Assembly (NCBI GenBank): GCA_032173965.1
Contig: CM063292.1
Span: 6,110,001-6,174,000, forward strand
Reading direction: 5' to 3'
DNA length: 64,000 bases
Origin: Sitta carolinensis
Taxonomy: Eukaryota > Chordata > Aves > Passeriformes > Sittidae
Both the position numbers and the translations under genes were made by a program. Below the pieces are notes generated by a model. It worked only from the letters and a program-made list of their open reading frames with translations, was not told the DNA's origin and ran no database searches. Below, piece by piece: positions 36,216 to 48,560 of the stretch; within the stretch, counting starts at the first letter, position 1, and each line of letters begins with the position of its first letter.

Positions 36216-39200
36216 CTCTCTACATCTGAGTATTTTTCCTGTTTTGTTTGGTTTTTAAGTACAAGGAAGCTTCAAATACCCCAGCTGCCATTTCACCATT
36301 AAAAAAAAAATTACTTTTCTTTCTAAAATTAAAAAAAAAAAATCTTGAAAGGAAGCAGCCCATGCTGTTTACCCTGTTGCCTGTCTTGTTAGCAAATCAG
36401 TGTCATAGACTGGGTAAAAGTAATAGAGATTATATGATCCAAAGCACACTTTAGGTGTCTCAGTGCATGTAAGGCTTTAAACACTAAAATACAATTTATT
36501 TTACAGATTACATTGTAGTAATTTTCAGCCTAGTGCCACCTGAGCTCTAGGAGATTCCTCCACCTGTAACAACTACAGACATTCACTCCCTTAGCAGAGT
36601 CACCCAGAGGGGCATTTTCTGGGTTACTAATTGTCCATATATTGCTCCAAGGAACGTTTGTCTTTGTTCACTGAGCTGTTGATAAAGCCTGTGAATATTT
36701 CTACTGATCCTCATTTAGCCAAGTCATGTCAGGAACATACAAGATATTTGATTAAAAAACAAAACACGAAACCTTAGAAGCTGCTTTATTCTTGTTTTGG
36801 AGGAAAGAACTCCATGTAAGTAATGACCTTTACTTTTTTTTTTTTCCCATGGAAACCAAGAAACCAAGTATGTTACCAGCTGTCCCCAGCAATGAAGAAA
36901 ATAAAGCAGTGCCAAGTGGTCAGGGAAGGAATCAAGAAATCACATGTCCCAAGGCAAGGCTCTGGTACTGCACAGTCCAGGAACTGGGCCACATTCAGCT
37001 GACTTTGCTTCACATACTGAACTAAGGCATGTGGATCTTAGATGTTCTGAATTGTCTTTGGAAGATTAAAGAACCCTAGAGGAAGATCAAGCCTTTAAGG
37101 CAACCTCAGTTAAATTTCTAAAAATACACAGAATTAATCATCACCACAGTTTCCATAGTGGGCACGTCAGGGACTATGGGGCAGAACTACCAAAGGGTAT
37201 TACAGCAGAATACCTGAAAAAAAAAAAAAATCACATTTATACTGTTCACTTTTCCTTGTTTTCCTTGTTCTAAAGCTGAATATGAGGGAATCTGAAGGGA
37301 AGTACCATGTAATTGCCATATCAGTAATTACCACTCCTTGTGCATTGAATTCCCTCCCTTTTTTACAAGGCATATCACACACTTCAAGGAGCAGTGGCAA
37401 ATGGAACAACAAAATTCCAAGGAGCAGCTCTGTGCTACAAGGCAGAACTGACATTCCTGACTAAAGGAGACACATTTCCTCCATGTTCTTTCCAACTTCT
37501 CCTAACTCTGCCCTTGCTCTAAACCCAGCAGATCTGTTGAGGGAATTACTTCATCATTTACAGGACTTTTTTTAGCTCCACTGTGCTTCACCCCAGCCAT
37601 GTGTTGTTTCATAAGACCAAGCAGAACGTGGCTTGGAAGAACAAAGTGAAACCACAAATATAATGGAGCATAATTCCGAAACGTACGAAGCATAATGATC
37701 CGTATAATGTTAAAATGTTGGTAATGTCTCTTGATATTATTTCATCACATGCTAGCTGCTATTTCCTGAAAACCCTTTGAAGGATGAAATAAAAACATAT
37801 GCTGTGAACACCCACTGTGTGCTGTAACAAATCAAAACTAACTTCTTAGGTTTGATGAAAGTTTCCACAGTGCTCAGTACTGTAAATTAATGTCACAGTG
37901 GTAAAACTGCTTTGGAAACAGTGAATGCCAGTTAGTTTCGTATTAGTAATATGAGAAGTCTCTGCAGTATTTAGAACTGAAGCACAAGTGTCTTCTACAC
38001 CTAAATTTTGAGAAACACAGTCATAAAATGCTATCAACAGCTGGGTTGATGGAAAAGTGCAGTAAGACAATTAACAAGTCTGTATTTCCAAAATAAACAT
38101 GTCATCGGCGTCTGGTGTAAACAGGCGAAACCAGAGATGGACAGGACTCATAAGGATTTAACCAGTTCGTGCTCTACTATGAAAATAAACAGTATTTTCT
38201 CTGAAAATTACTAGTTCTGGAAGCAGTATTCAGTTAAAGGACTACTTTTAAAGAGTGTATCTTAATAAATATTTTGCAGTACTTGGTATGGGTTTACTAT
38301 TAATATTTAATTTGTTTATGAGATTACTAAATGCTTGGCCTTCTACATGGCCAGGAGTTCCACAAGCAGATAGATCTTGTCGAGCATTTGTTTTTCATTT
38401 TAACAGTTTTAAATCTGAATTTCCCAACTTCCTTTAGGGATGGAAATACAGATGAAACATTTCCAATTACAGCCTTTCCAACACTGTTTTGAAAATCAGT
38501 CTGATGCCCCCAACTATCAGCTGCTTCACAAATAAGCAATGCTACTGTTTTCAGACCTTCTTTGTCAATGATTTCTCCCTTTCCCTAAGCATTCTCCTGG
38601 TTCACTACATTCACTTCTCCTCTGCACTGTAAACCTATTAAGCGCCCGCAAAAATTTATGGTCATTTAAAAATGAAGTATCTAACATATCAGCAGGTAAT
38701 ATCTTTCTCTACCTTAACAGAGCATCAAACAGGCAGGAGACAAAGTGCCAGAGTCCCTGCTCACACCCATCCTCTCCTGGCCTAGAACAAAGGCTGAAAC
38801 AGCTTCTGACAAACACGGGGGACACTCTCCCATCCCCACCTGGGCAGACTCAGCTGTTCTGTCCCTCAGGTCCTCCCTTCACAGCTCATTTCCTAATGCA
38901 ATCCTATCCCTTGCCATTGTTTCTACTAACTAGGCACAGGTACAGCTGCATAAATAGGTTAGGAAAATTATCATGATAATCTTCATTATCTGCAGCTTTA
39001 AAAATGTATTTAAAAGGTTTTGGGGTGGTTTGGGCAGCACTGAAGCAATCAATCAACAAATGAAAGGAGTAAACCAGAAGACAACAAGCAGAATAATGGC
39101 CAAATAGCATTATTTTTTTCCCAAAGAGAAAACTAGAGATAGGATTAGATAAACCTAAGAGTTTCTAAAAGCCTCAACCTTTATGAATGATACTGGCTGA

Positions 39201-39465
39201 CATGAACTCCATTTGAATGAACAAATAAAAATCTGAAATGCCCAGAGTAGAACATGGGGGCTTCTGACATTGAGATGAAGAATTACATCTTGCCATTCTC
39301 AGTGTCAGAGTTCAAGTCATTGATGGAGTTTAGGGATGGGGGGGATCATAAAAGAGGTCAAGGAACAACTCAAGATTTTTCATTTTCTACAACCAGTCTG
39401 ACATTTCTGAGCCTTTTGGAGAGAGAAGGCTAAAAAGGTTTATTTGCTAAAGGAATAAATGTGTG
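36216..39465. other. Unannotated noncoding DNA
   Basis: No gene recognised. Short A runs near 36300 and 36330, T-run near 36834, and a CpG-containing stretch at 38103-38170 (gtcatcggcgtctgg, ggcgaaaccag) that I cannot assign to a family. Confidence 0.5.
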
Positions 39466-39497
39466 TTGCTTAAATACAATCCTTTGTATTTAAGCAA
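39466..39497. repeat. Perfect 14-bp inverted repeat, 4-base loop
   Basis: TTGCTTAAATACAA (39466-39479), loop TCCT, TTGTATTTAAGCAA (39484-39497). The arms match at all 14 positions. With G-U pairs an RNA copy could extend the stem to 17. It is the longest perfect hairpin I found in the window. It is shorter than a typical microRNA precursor stem of about 25-35 bp. Confidence 0.95.
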
Positions 39498-41522
39498 TAT
39501 TTAAGTTTTAGTCTTAACTTATGCCTCCAGTATTCTGCTTTCTGCACATTATAACCTGGTTTTAACAACTCAATTTGTGCTAGGCGCCACCTTCCTATTT
39601 TGGGGATTTGGACACTACTATCTCAATACAGATAACCGAAATAATTCTCAGGCTACCAAAACTTATTTTTGATTGCTTAAATTTATCACACAGTTTATAC
39701 CACAGATTATTTAGTTTTCTCACAAAAAATACTTCTTTGAAGTAATTAAATAAAAGATTATTACCTGCAATATTAGCACTAGATGACAGAAAGATGCAAA
39801 ACACTGTTAAAAACATGTAGGCTTTTGTTACCCTGATTTCATTTTTAATATGAGCTGTTAATTGGTTAATAAAAAGTACATAAATTGTTAGGAGTACCTT
39901 CTAATAAGGAAACCAAAAGGTAAGATATGACTAACACACCACAACAATTTTCTGCAAGTGGTAAGTCATTTTTTCCTATTTCCTTTCCCAAAAGAACAAG
40001 AAAAATATACATTCTTCTGCATCCCATTCACTGACACTGCCTATCTGATGACGCACTGCTTTGGGTCATTTTCAGAGGTTGCTATTTAGATAGAAAGGAA
40101 GAAATAGTAATATGGGAAAAACATGACAAAACAACCTTTCAAGTGTACCTCTTAGGTACGATTCACTTCAAAATGAGCAGAAATAAATAATTCCAGCAAT
40201 ACAGAATCTTATGGCATTAAGGTTTTTTCCATTCTTGCAGATTGGAGAGTAACAAATAAAGAAACCTCTCTAAATTAGGGCCTTTAAAATCTGAGGCTAC
40301 TATAAAGAAACAAGATTAACTTAATCCCCTAACAATCCAATTTATGACTAGTAAAGGGTTATGAAAAATTCCATCTAGATGTCAAATATAAGGAAACACA
40401 AAGTCTTTGGAGACACATAATGATAAACTGCAGATTGAGCAATAAGCTCAGTGAACAGAATGAACAGTTCAAGAGTTCAGAACATGTTCATCTGAAAGGT
40501 GTTCAGTTAAAGAGAAGGGCATGGTATAGACAAAGGCACAGAAAGGTCATCATTACAGTCATTTCATCTTCATTACAATGGTGCAGTCACAGCACTGGTG
40601 CACACCCTTCAGTTCACACTTGCATGTCAATGCACTGCTTTGGAGATGAGACAAAAGTATTTTTAACAGGTTAGTGAATCCTGGGAGTTATAGGCAGGTG
40701 TATAAGAAGTTGTGTTTTATTAATTCAGATTTGAAATGTAAATAGACATGAAATATTTGTATTTTTCAATCCATTAAAATTACAGTCTGTCAAGAATGGT
40801 CACATTCTTCTTCAAACAAACATAAAGCATGTTCTGAATGCAGTGCTGCTACCTGTCAGTTCTGCAGCCCAGAACTCTGTTTCAAGCCAGCTGTTATCTC
40901 AAATGCAGTAGTCTATGAAGAGCAGAAATAAACAGATGCTTAAAAGGTTTCAACAACATAATGAACTCTGGCTTTTGAAACCAAGAGTATCTACTCCTGT
41001 CAAAAATTCAGGGAAAAAAAACCTGGCAGGGTACATCTGATAAACCAAAACACAATCTTGGCTAGAATGCAGAGCAGGAAACTGCTCTCAAAAACAGACG
41101 AGTAATAACCAATGCAGAAAGCCAAAATCCTGATTATGAACCCTCAGACCTCATTCAGCACTGTGCACTGCGTCTGAATAAAATCACTTTAGCTACAAGG
41201 AATGGATTTCAGGTCTTCATGGGAGGGGCCCAAACCAAGCACTGCCCCAGCCAAGCTTGTCTCTGTCAGGGATTCAGCTGCAGCACAGGGACAAAGACAT
41301 TAAAACTTCTCCTGCTTTAGTATTTACACAGTACTTTTCATTAATAATTAACAGGGACTGGAAGCCTTGGCTCTATCTTGTCTCTGATTTCTAATTCTCT
41401 AGAATAAAAACAGGGGGTTTTTTCCACAAGATCGTTAGGATGAATATAAACTGGAATATTTTAGATCTTATATTTACCTACATAAACTAAGCAATCTAAG
41501 ACCCTCTTGTACTGATCTTTAC

Positions 41523-41525
<3 letters not shown>
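39498..41525. other. Unannotated DNA
   Basis: A small - strand frame begins at 39816 with a hydrophobic N-terminus (see findings). A 6-bp hairpin GTACCT/AGGTAC lies at 40145-40159. No gene or named repeat can be supported. Confidence 0.5.
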
Positions 41526-41578
<53 letters not shown>

Positions 41579-41588
41579 ACACACACAC
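41526..41588 (+). repeat. Compound microsatellite (TG)n(TA)n(AC)n
   Basis: About 20 TG repeats (41526-41566) pass into about six TA repeats (to 41577) and then five AC repeats (41579-41588). The TG and AC parts are complementary across the TA core, so the right part can fold as a hairpin or extrude. The frames on both strands that run through it are artefacts. Confidence 0.97.
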
Positions 41589-42321
41589 TGGAAAACACAT
41601 TGACAAAATAAATTGCTGTATCTCAGATAGACTCTCAATTTTAGACAGCAGCACTGGGGCAGGAAAGTCATTAAAATTTGGCTCACAGCAACCCAAAACA
41701 TACTTTGCAGCTTTCAAGAGCAGTTACTGAACATTTCACAATTAAGCATAATTCCCACAGACTCTCATATCAATTATAGATGACCTGCTCTTTTCAAAAT
41801 CTAAGCCAAATTTGATATGAAAAAATCTTCTGTGTAGGAAATAGTGATTCTGCCAGATTGCTGTCCAAAGTAACTCACACACAAACACCTCTAGGATACC
41901 TCTTGGATGCTTTATGTAAATGCTAAGATTATACATGTCCAATAGAAGCTAGGAAAACTATATTTTAAATATGGTTCATTTGATGTTATTTACAACAGGC
42001 TTGGTAAAAAAGCAAATGCTTACATATTTGATTGTAACATTCTACAGGAGTAGAAGATGTAAAAGCTGTTAAAGGAAAGGAGGAAGTGTCTGCCATACAC
42101 TCCATCAATATCCCATGGAGCCCTGACAGTCATTGGATAGTCTGGTGTGTAGCACCACAGGGTAGTGTAGTTACAACTCAAAAACCACACCAATTAACTA
42201 CAACCAATCAATTCTTTCTCATAACAATGAGAAGCATAATTCTTCTCCCATCTATTGTTCTTGTTAATTCTCCTTCCAGTAACTGTGACATACAAAATGG
42301 GTAAGGTATAGTAAAGCGGGG
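41589..42321. other. Unannotated DNA
   Basis: No gene or repeat recognised. Confidence 0.5.
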
Positions 42322-42344
42322 AAAAAAAAAAAAAAAAAAAAAAA
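42322..42344 (+). repeat. Poly-A tract, 23 bases
   Basis: Twenty-three A residues after 'agtaaagcgggg'. No retroposed body is visible upstream. Confidence 0.97.
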
Positions 42345-45300
42345 GGTGTTATTTGAAAGCAGCACAAACACCAAACTCGTGAGTTATCTTGATTAATTTT
42401 ATTCATCATATGTAATTCACAGCTGTGAGAGATCACATTATTTTCAAATATATAAATAAACCCAAACCTAACTTTAGCCTTATCTAGATTATGGCACACT
42501 GGGGAGAAAACAGAGGAGGTCATGAAATCTGAAGCTGCTGTTTATTCTCATAATGTAATTACACTTTTGGCTAATGAAATTACTGCAGTCTCAGGGTAAG
42601 GGCTTGCAAGTCAGAGCTCTCACATGCTTGTGAGAGAGGGGGTAAAGGAGCACTGTTTACCACTTATATCTGAGGGATGCACACAAATCCCCAAGATCCA
42701 AGCCCAACTTTGTTTCTGAACTCTGAGCAAGACTAAATTTGTGCTCAACACCCTTTTCTAATTACAACAATAAAAGGAAAATTAGCTTAAGAGGGAGGGG
42801 GAAAGCCTGGAAGAGAGAGAAAGAGCATCTAATTTTGCACTGCTGGTACCCTCCACACACCTGAAAATAAACACAGCTTAGATCTGAGCAAAGAAGCAGC
42901 AACAGAGCAAAGCCTCAGAGCATGGCTGAGCACTGGAGGCCTCTGTTTGCACCTTTTGGGCATTCACAGACCTGCTCCAAACCCTCTCCAGCCCTGCCCT
43001 CACAGCCAGGCAGAGATCTGCAGGTCTGTAAGGGACACACAGCTCAGGGTCTCACTGGGGACAATGGAAGAGCCAGTGCATTCTGGTTAGAATTACAAAC
43101 TCCTGTTCTTGAGACTGCTGACATCCTCAGCCAGCAGTGGATAATACTTTCCACCATGCCAAGAGTGCCAGCAAGATGTTTTTTCCTTTTAGACAAATCA
43201 AGAGTGGCAAAGTGAAGGCTGTGACCTACAACTGCTGGGCACTCAGTGCACCTGTGTAATACAAAGTGTGATTTACCCAGGGGAAATGAATGGAAAACCA
43301 GGATTTCTCACTTGGATAACCCTGTCAGCCTCTCATTTTCTACTAACTATTAGAGGAAGGGAAAATATATTATCTACTCACTGTTAGTGGCCACTGAAAT
43401 AACAGTTCCTAGCCCTTGGTAGCCCACAGCACACAGCTGGCAAATTCCAAAGGACAAAATAAACCTGCTCAGTGCACTTCAACTGGGCAGTAGTGATGGA
43501 TATGAGATAAATGAATGATTTCCATCTTTGACTAAATATTTAGAGGAGAAAAATTACATACATATTTAACTGTAATTTTTTTTAAAAAAAATTAAATTAA
43601 GGAAAATAAGGAAAGCAACTTGACTTTATTAAAGGCAATAAAATACTGTTTTTTGGTATCCTCATTCCCTGCTCCAAAGCTGCCTTCAGGAGACTGGCTG
43701 ATGTCTGAGTTTGTGTAGCCTGAAACACACCTGACACTTGAGCCACCTGGTGATTAACACAATGTGTCTGTGTGTGCACAACACATCCCACTAGAACACA
43801 GAACCCATGGAAGAAAATGAAAAACCCTTTCCTCCTTCTGCCCAAATTCTCCAAAGCTTTCAGTGAATGCTAAACCAAATGAGTTTACAGAAATGAGACC
43901 AACCAACACTCAAGGAGGCCATTATCACCCATCATATTAAACAAACCCATTTCATTTTCAAATCTAGTTGCAAAATTAGTTCTTGCCTATTAAAGAAGAA
44001 ATTAATGGCAGAAGGTTTTGCTTTGACTGTCATAAAGATCACCAAAAACACTCGTGTTTAAAATGCTAATTACAGGGGCTCAATGCCAAAAAAATAATTC
44101 TGGTAAATTAAATCCCATGATTAATTCATACCGTCCATTTTAGCATTAATCCTAGCATTAAGATACAGAGTAGTCCCCATACACACACATCTCTCTCACT
44201 TTGGGGAGTAAAGTAATAGTAATTCCTAGGTTTTTTAATAACTCTTCATATTTTATGTGAGTTATTTAATTATTATAACAAGATAGTTAATCCATTACTT
44301 CATATTACTTGTTTGCAATCTCTGTGAAGGGCTGCAGATTTTAAAGACTCAAAACAAGTAACTTCTGATGCATAGTTGAGGCAGAAGTGTTCCTGAACCC
44401 ACAAGGACTAATGGATTTACTACTGAGTATCATACTCCTCTCCTCTACAGTTTTGGGTACAACAAATTCTCACCAGTTCACAATTTAAGCTTGAAAAGTA
44501 AAACCCAAAGAACTGCACCAATATTACACAACAGTAACATCATATACCTGGAAATTTCCTAGAGAGTTTCAAAAGAAAATAATTACTTGATGACAAAGAT
44601 CTTAAATCAGCACAGCATCATCGTGACTGTACTGCCAGCATTTGCTACAATATCCTTTCCAATAAGAGCATAAAAGCTTATATTCCTGTTGGGAGAAAAA
44701 AAGAGGGAATCTTAGATGCCTAAGACATCTTTTTCTTGTATCTTCACTTCACTTACCTTGGTATAAAATGATTCATCACAGGTGTTTCTTTGTAAGTACA
44801 TCAATCAATAGAATTGCTGTGAGCCAATAATGCAACAGGGCTTTCCAAATTTAGCTTTTCCATTCATGAAAAATTGGCCCAGGAAACCAGGAAAACACAG
44901 TGAAATGAAACAAAACATTAAATGAAGACTTGTCTATCAGAGCCAGTAAAAGACAGGTATGCCAAGAGATCTGTCACGTGTGTTATTCACTGAAAGACAA
45001 CTGCTCACAACCTTGGTATGGTTTCCTTCTGTTCATACACATAACCCTAGAGTAGTTCATAAGCATTTCAAATGCCAGCCCTAAATATTTGTTGATAATG
45101 CACTGCTCGGTGTTCCCCACCAGCAGCTGAAAAAGCCTTTGAACTTCTCTGTTTAACAACTATCAGTTCCCACTGTCTATTGTGTGTGGTTTTCATCACC
45201 TCTCTTTAAAATTTATCTGAAGCCAATGGATCAATCACCTCTGTGAAAACATATTCTGAACACCAATTTTAATAAGAGACCCTTTTACCATGTTCCTGAC

Positions 45301-46634
45301 AACCTCTTGCTAACAATGATGTAACTATTCATTTTCTGATGATATTTTTACTGACTGCTCACTGTAGACTGCACCTTCTAGGGTTTTGTTTTTTTTCCAT
45401 TTAGTATCTTATGTCATATCTAAAGCTGTTCTTTTACAGCCTCTACATACAGCTTTTTCAAAGTAGCAGGGACATCTCCTCTGCTCAATTACTTATTAGT
45501 GTTGCTAAAGAATACCATTTCCTCTCGTGGCTGATAAAATATTAATCAAAAACAGGAACAGAGTGATTTCCCAGTGTGGTTGTCTTCTAATGGTAATACA
45601 TGAAGTCTAAGAGAGATTTGGAGGTCATGTAATAGCTCCTGAAGGCAGGGAGGGGCTCCAAGATAGTAATGACTTTGTGTACTGAATAGTGAGATTGTAT
45701 TCAAAGTGCAGCTTAATTATTGCTGTTCTGTAGGAAAATATCACAAGGATGAATGTGAAGATTTATTGGGGAAAACAGCAAATGACTGAAAAAAACCTTT
45801 TGTAAGCGTTTTTGATCTTTGCTATTGCTCAGTATCCAACATAGAGCCATAGAGAGGAGGACTTTCCAAATTATCACTGTTTTAATCACAGCAATACAAC
45901 AGAAAATAGTTTTCTGTTCGTTCTGTCAGTTATTAAACATCCATCCCACCCTGTCTTTCAGTATTTTTGTTCTTATTTTTCTCACAGGATTTGAAAGAGG
46001 AGGGAGGGACTAGAATGGAGAAGAACAGAGAGGCAATTGAAAAATACATGGAAAAGCTGTAAAAGCTTGAAAAAGAACCTAAGTATCCTTAGATGAATTA
46101 GTAAATCACCATATTTTCTTCTAAAGTTTTGATGCAAATACTCTTGACTGACTTGGGAAGAAACACTAAATATAAAAAATAAATCCTAAATAACTTTTAA
46201 ACAAATAAATACTGCAAAATCATGATCTTGGGTGGTGGCAGAACTGTTTCAACCTGGATCAACCAGTAAGTTAATTATAACTATAACATAACTATAAACT
46301 TTATATAAGTATAAAGTCATATATAACCAATAATAGGAGCCAGCTTCCAGAAACTGGGCTATCACCAAATACTGTTCAATGGTGTGTGATGGCAGGAAAA
46401 CTTGCTCCTCAAAATGTCCATTTTCATCCCTCTGTGGGCACTAATCAAGTCTAGTGACAAGCAGATGTACCAGCTTCCCTAGAAGAAATGCCAGCCCACT
46501 TTCCACATCAGTTTTGAAGAAGAAAGGAGGACAATGAAACAAAAATTTAAAAAAAAGAAAAAAAAAAGAAAAAAAAGTCTATTTTACCTCTAATAAAGAT
46601 ACATCATATTAGCATCATCCTTATTTCTCACAAT
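42345..46634. other. Unannotated noncoding DNA
   Basis: No gene recognised. A 22-base word at 42916-42937 is identical to part of the CR1 at 24.3 kb, hinting at a CR1 scrap, although flanking bases do not continue the match. A-rich low-complexity sequence lies at 46536-46577. Confidence 0.5.
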
Positions 46635-46660
46635 GAATTCTCCAAGTGAATTCTCCAAGT
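46635..46660. repeat. 13-bp tandem duplication
   Basis: GAATTCTCCAAGT occurs twice back to back (46635-46647 and 46648-46660) without a mismatch. Confidence 0.97.
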
Positions 46661-46880
46661 GTTGTAACACTGGGCAAGATGAAACACAGCTTGAATCCAA
46701 GCTCAAGAACAAGTGTCACCTCTTGGCACTCGTGTTTTGTAATTCTTTGAACACAAGAAAGCAAGAACAGTCCTGTCAGCTGTCCAGAAAAAAACAAAAA
46801 AAAAAAACCCAAAAAAAACCACCCTGCCCCATTTTTCATCACAGTGTGTAGACTGATTCACCCGACAAAACTTGGTGCCT

Positions 46881-46881
<1 letters not shown>
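46661..46881. other. Unannotated DNA with A/C-rich low complexity
   Basis: An A-run series with C interruptions spans about 46790-46820. The 72-codon + frame at 46633-46851 ends in a K/P-rich tail made by these runs and is not a credible gene. Confidence 0.55.

Positions 46882-46922
<41 letters not shown>
46882..46922 (+). repeat. Poly-A tract, 41 bases
   Basis: Forty-one A residues following 'acttggtgcctc'. No processed transcript body recognised. Confidence 0.97.
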
Positions 46923-46927
<5 letters not shown>

Positions 46928-47641
46928 TAACACACTCTAAATGATTAACCCAGAGTACAAACATTTAGAACAGGCAAATAGGAAAGATGGCCAAAAAAGA
47001 TAATCTGTTAAAACTTCATATTTAATAGTAACATTAAGCATACAAGAGTTTTCAGCTACGAATCTAAAACATTCTGCAACATATAAATGTGTAGGTACCA
47101 TGCTTTCCAGTCAGAGGTAGCTAAAAATGAGAGGCTAAAGTCACTCAAACAGGTCAGGAGCAGAATGAAGGTCACCTGATTTAACTCACATTTACAATTC
47201 ATTTTTCTTGTATTTTGCACAGCACATGAGACAACTCACAATTGAAAAAAACCAGCTGAAAAACACACATGCAGGGAAATGCAGAGTTCATTCAAAATAT
47301 GCAAAGGTCCCCTTTCACTTGAATTTATGCTGTTAGATGTGGGAAATTATTTTTGAGTGGGAACTGTTTACCATTCATTTAAATTAATTCTCCTCCAAGT
47401 GAATTAAGAGAATAATTTTCTTCATTAAAAATTCAGTGTTGCCTCTGCGTGATTTCTGCACTGATAATAAATTGGGACCCAGATGTGTTCCAAAGATGAC
47501 ACCTCTGCCAAGGCTCCTGAGAACCAGCACTTGGCATCAGCCAGGCTGGATTCTGCTCAGCCTCCTGCAGCAACAGTCCTTAATGAGAAGGGGAGTGTGG
47601 GTGGTGAGCTGGTTGTGATAAGCAGTAATAGGATGAGCAAA
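46923..47641. other. Unannotated DNA
   Basis: No gene or repeat family recognised. Confidence 0.5.
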
Positions 47642-47689
47642 AAGTAATATACCAACAGTTGATATATTACTTGACATGTCAATTGTTGG
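47642..47689. repeat. Two overlapping inverted repeats plus a 12-bp palindrome
   Basis: AAGTAATATA (47642-47651) pairs perfectly with TATATTACTT (47663-47672). The intervening CCAACAGTTG (47652-47661) pairs at 9 of 10 positions with CAATTGTTGG (47680-47689). Between them TTGACATGTCAA (47671-47682) is a perfect palindrome. The two stems interlock, so a single strand could form one, the other, or a pseudoknot-like fold. No transposon family is recognised. Confidence 0.9.
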
Positions 47690-48454
47690 AGAGTTGCTGT
47701 ATTGAATTTGTACCTACAGCAAACACAATACACAAGATTCTAATATACTGCACTGTTTGCTACATATTTTCCAAGTGATTGTATTGACTTTGTAAACAAA
47801 GATTATATGAAAAAATAAAGACTCCTGTACAATATAATATTTACCAAGCGAACAAATCTATCATAGCTGGAAATAAAAACACAATTTCACTTGTGTCAGG
47901 AAAGGAGGAGATAAATTGACCATTTGAAATGAGATCAGATACTTCAGTTTGGATCTCGGGCACCTAAGAGAGTCCCTTTCCAGTGCAGAAGGTGAGAATT
48001 ATTTTAGTTTTAAATATTGCAGGGAGGAGAAGGATAAGATGAAGAGAGTATCAAATGGTTAGAGTGAATGGTTCAGGTGTTCCAAAAATCAAAATGAAAC
48101 AAAACAATAAATTTACACTCTCCAGGCCTAATTTTCCATCACAATGACAGTAGTTCGTTTCCATAGGAGTAGAATCAAAAGACTTCTAAGCTAAGCCCAA
48201 AATAACTTTTTAAATTTTGCAAAAGGTTGAATCATTTAGACATAGAGAAATATTAAGGTGCTACTAAAGTTTAAGTTATATTAAATGACATTTTTTACAC
48301 GACTTCCGTTTTTGTGGTCTACATACTAGCATAAAACTGAGCTGAAAATTCAAGTGGGGATGCCCCAGGCAGGAGGTCAGGATAAACCTCCACTTAATCC
48401 TTCCACAGCCCACAGCAGCCACTCTTACTCTGATATTTCTTCCTCTCACTTCTT
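47690..48454. other. Unannotated AT-rich DNA
   Basis: No gene or repeat family recognised. Confidence 0.5.
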
Positions 48455-48560
48455 TCATAGAATGGCAGAATGGCTTGGTTAGAAGGGACCATAAAGATCA
48501 TTAAATTCCAGTTCCCCTGCCATGGGCAGGGATGCCACCCACTAGATCAGCTTCCATCCA
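48455..48560 (-). mobile_element. CR1 LINE fragment, antisense orientation
   Basis: The + strand shows the reverse complement of the CR1 terminus: 'catagaatggcagaatggct', 'tggttagaagggaccataaa', 'gatcattaaattccagttcc' and 'cctgccatgggcagggatgc'. The octamer end is at the left. Only about 105 bases remain, all from the 3' end. Confidence 0.93.

Noticed and set aside
39466..39497. Hairpin as a microRNA precursor
   Set aside because: The stem is 14-17 bp, too short for Drosha/Dicer processing, and it matches no microRNA I know.
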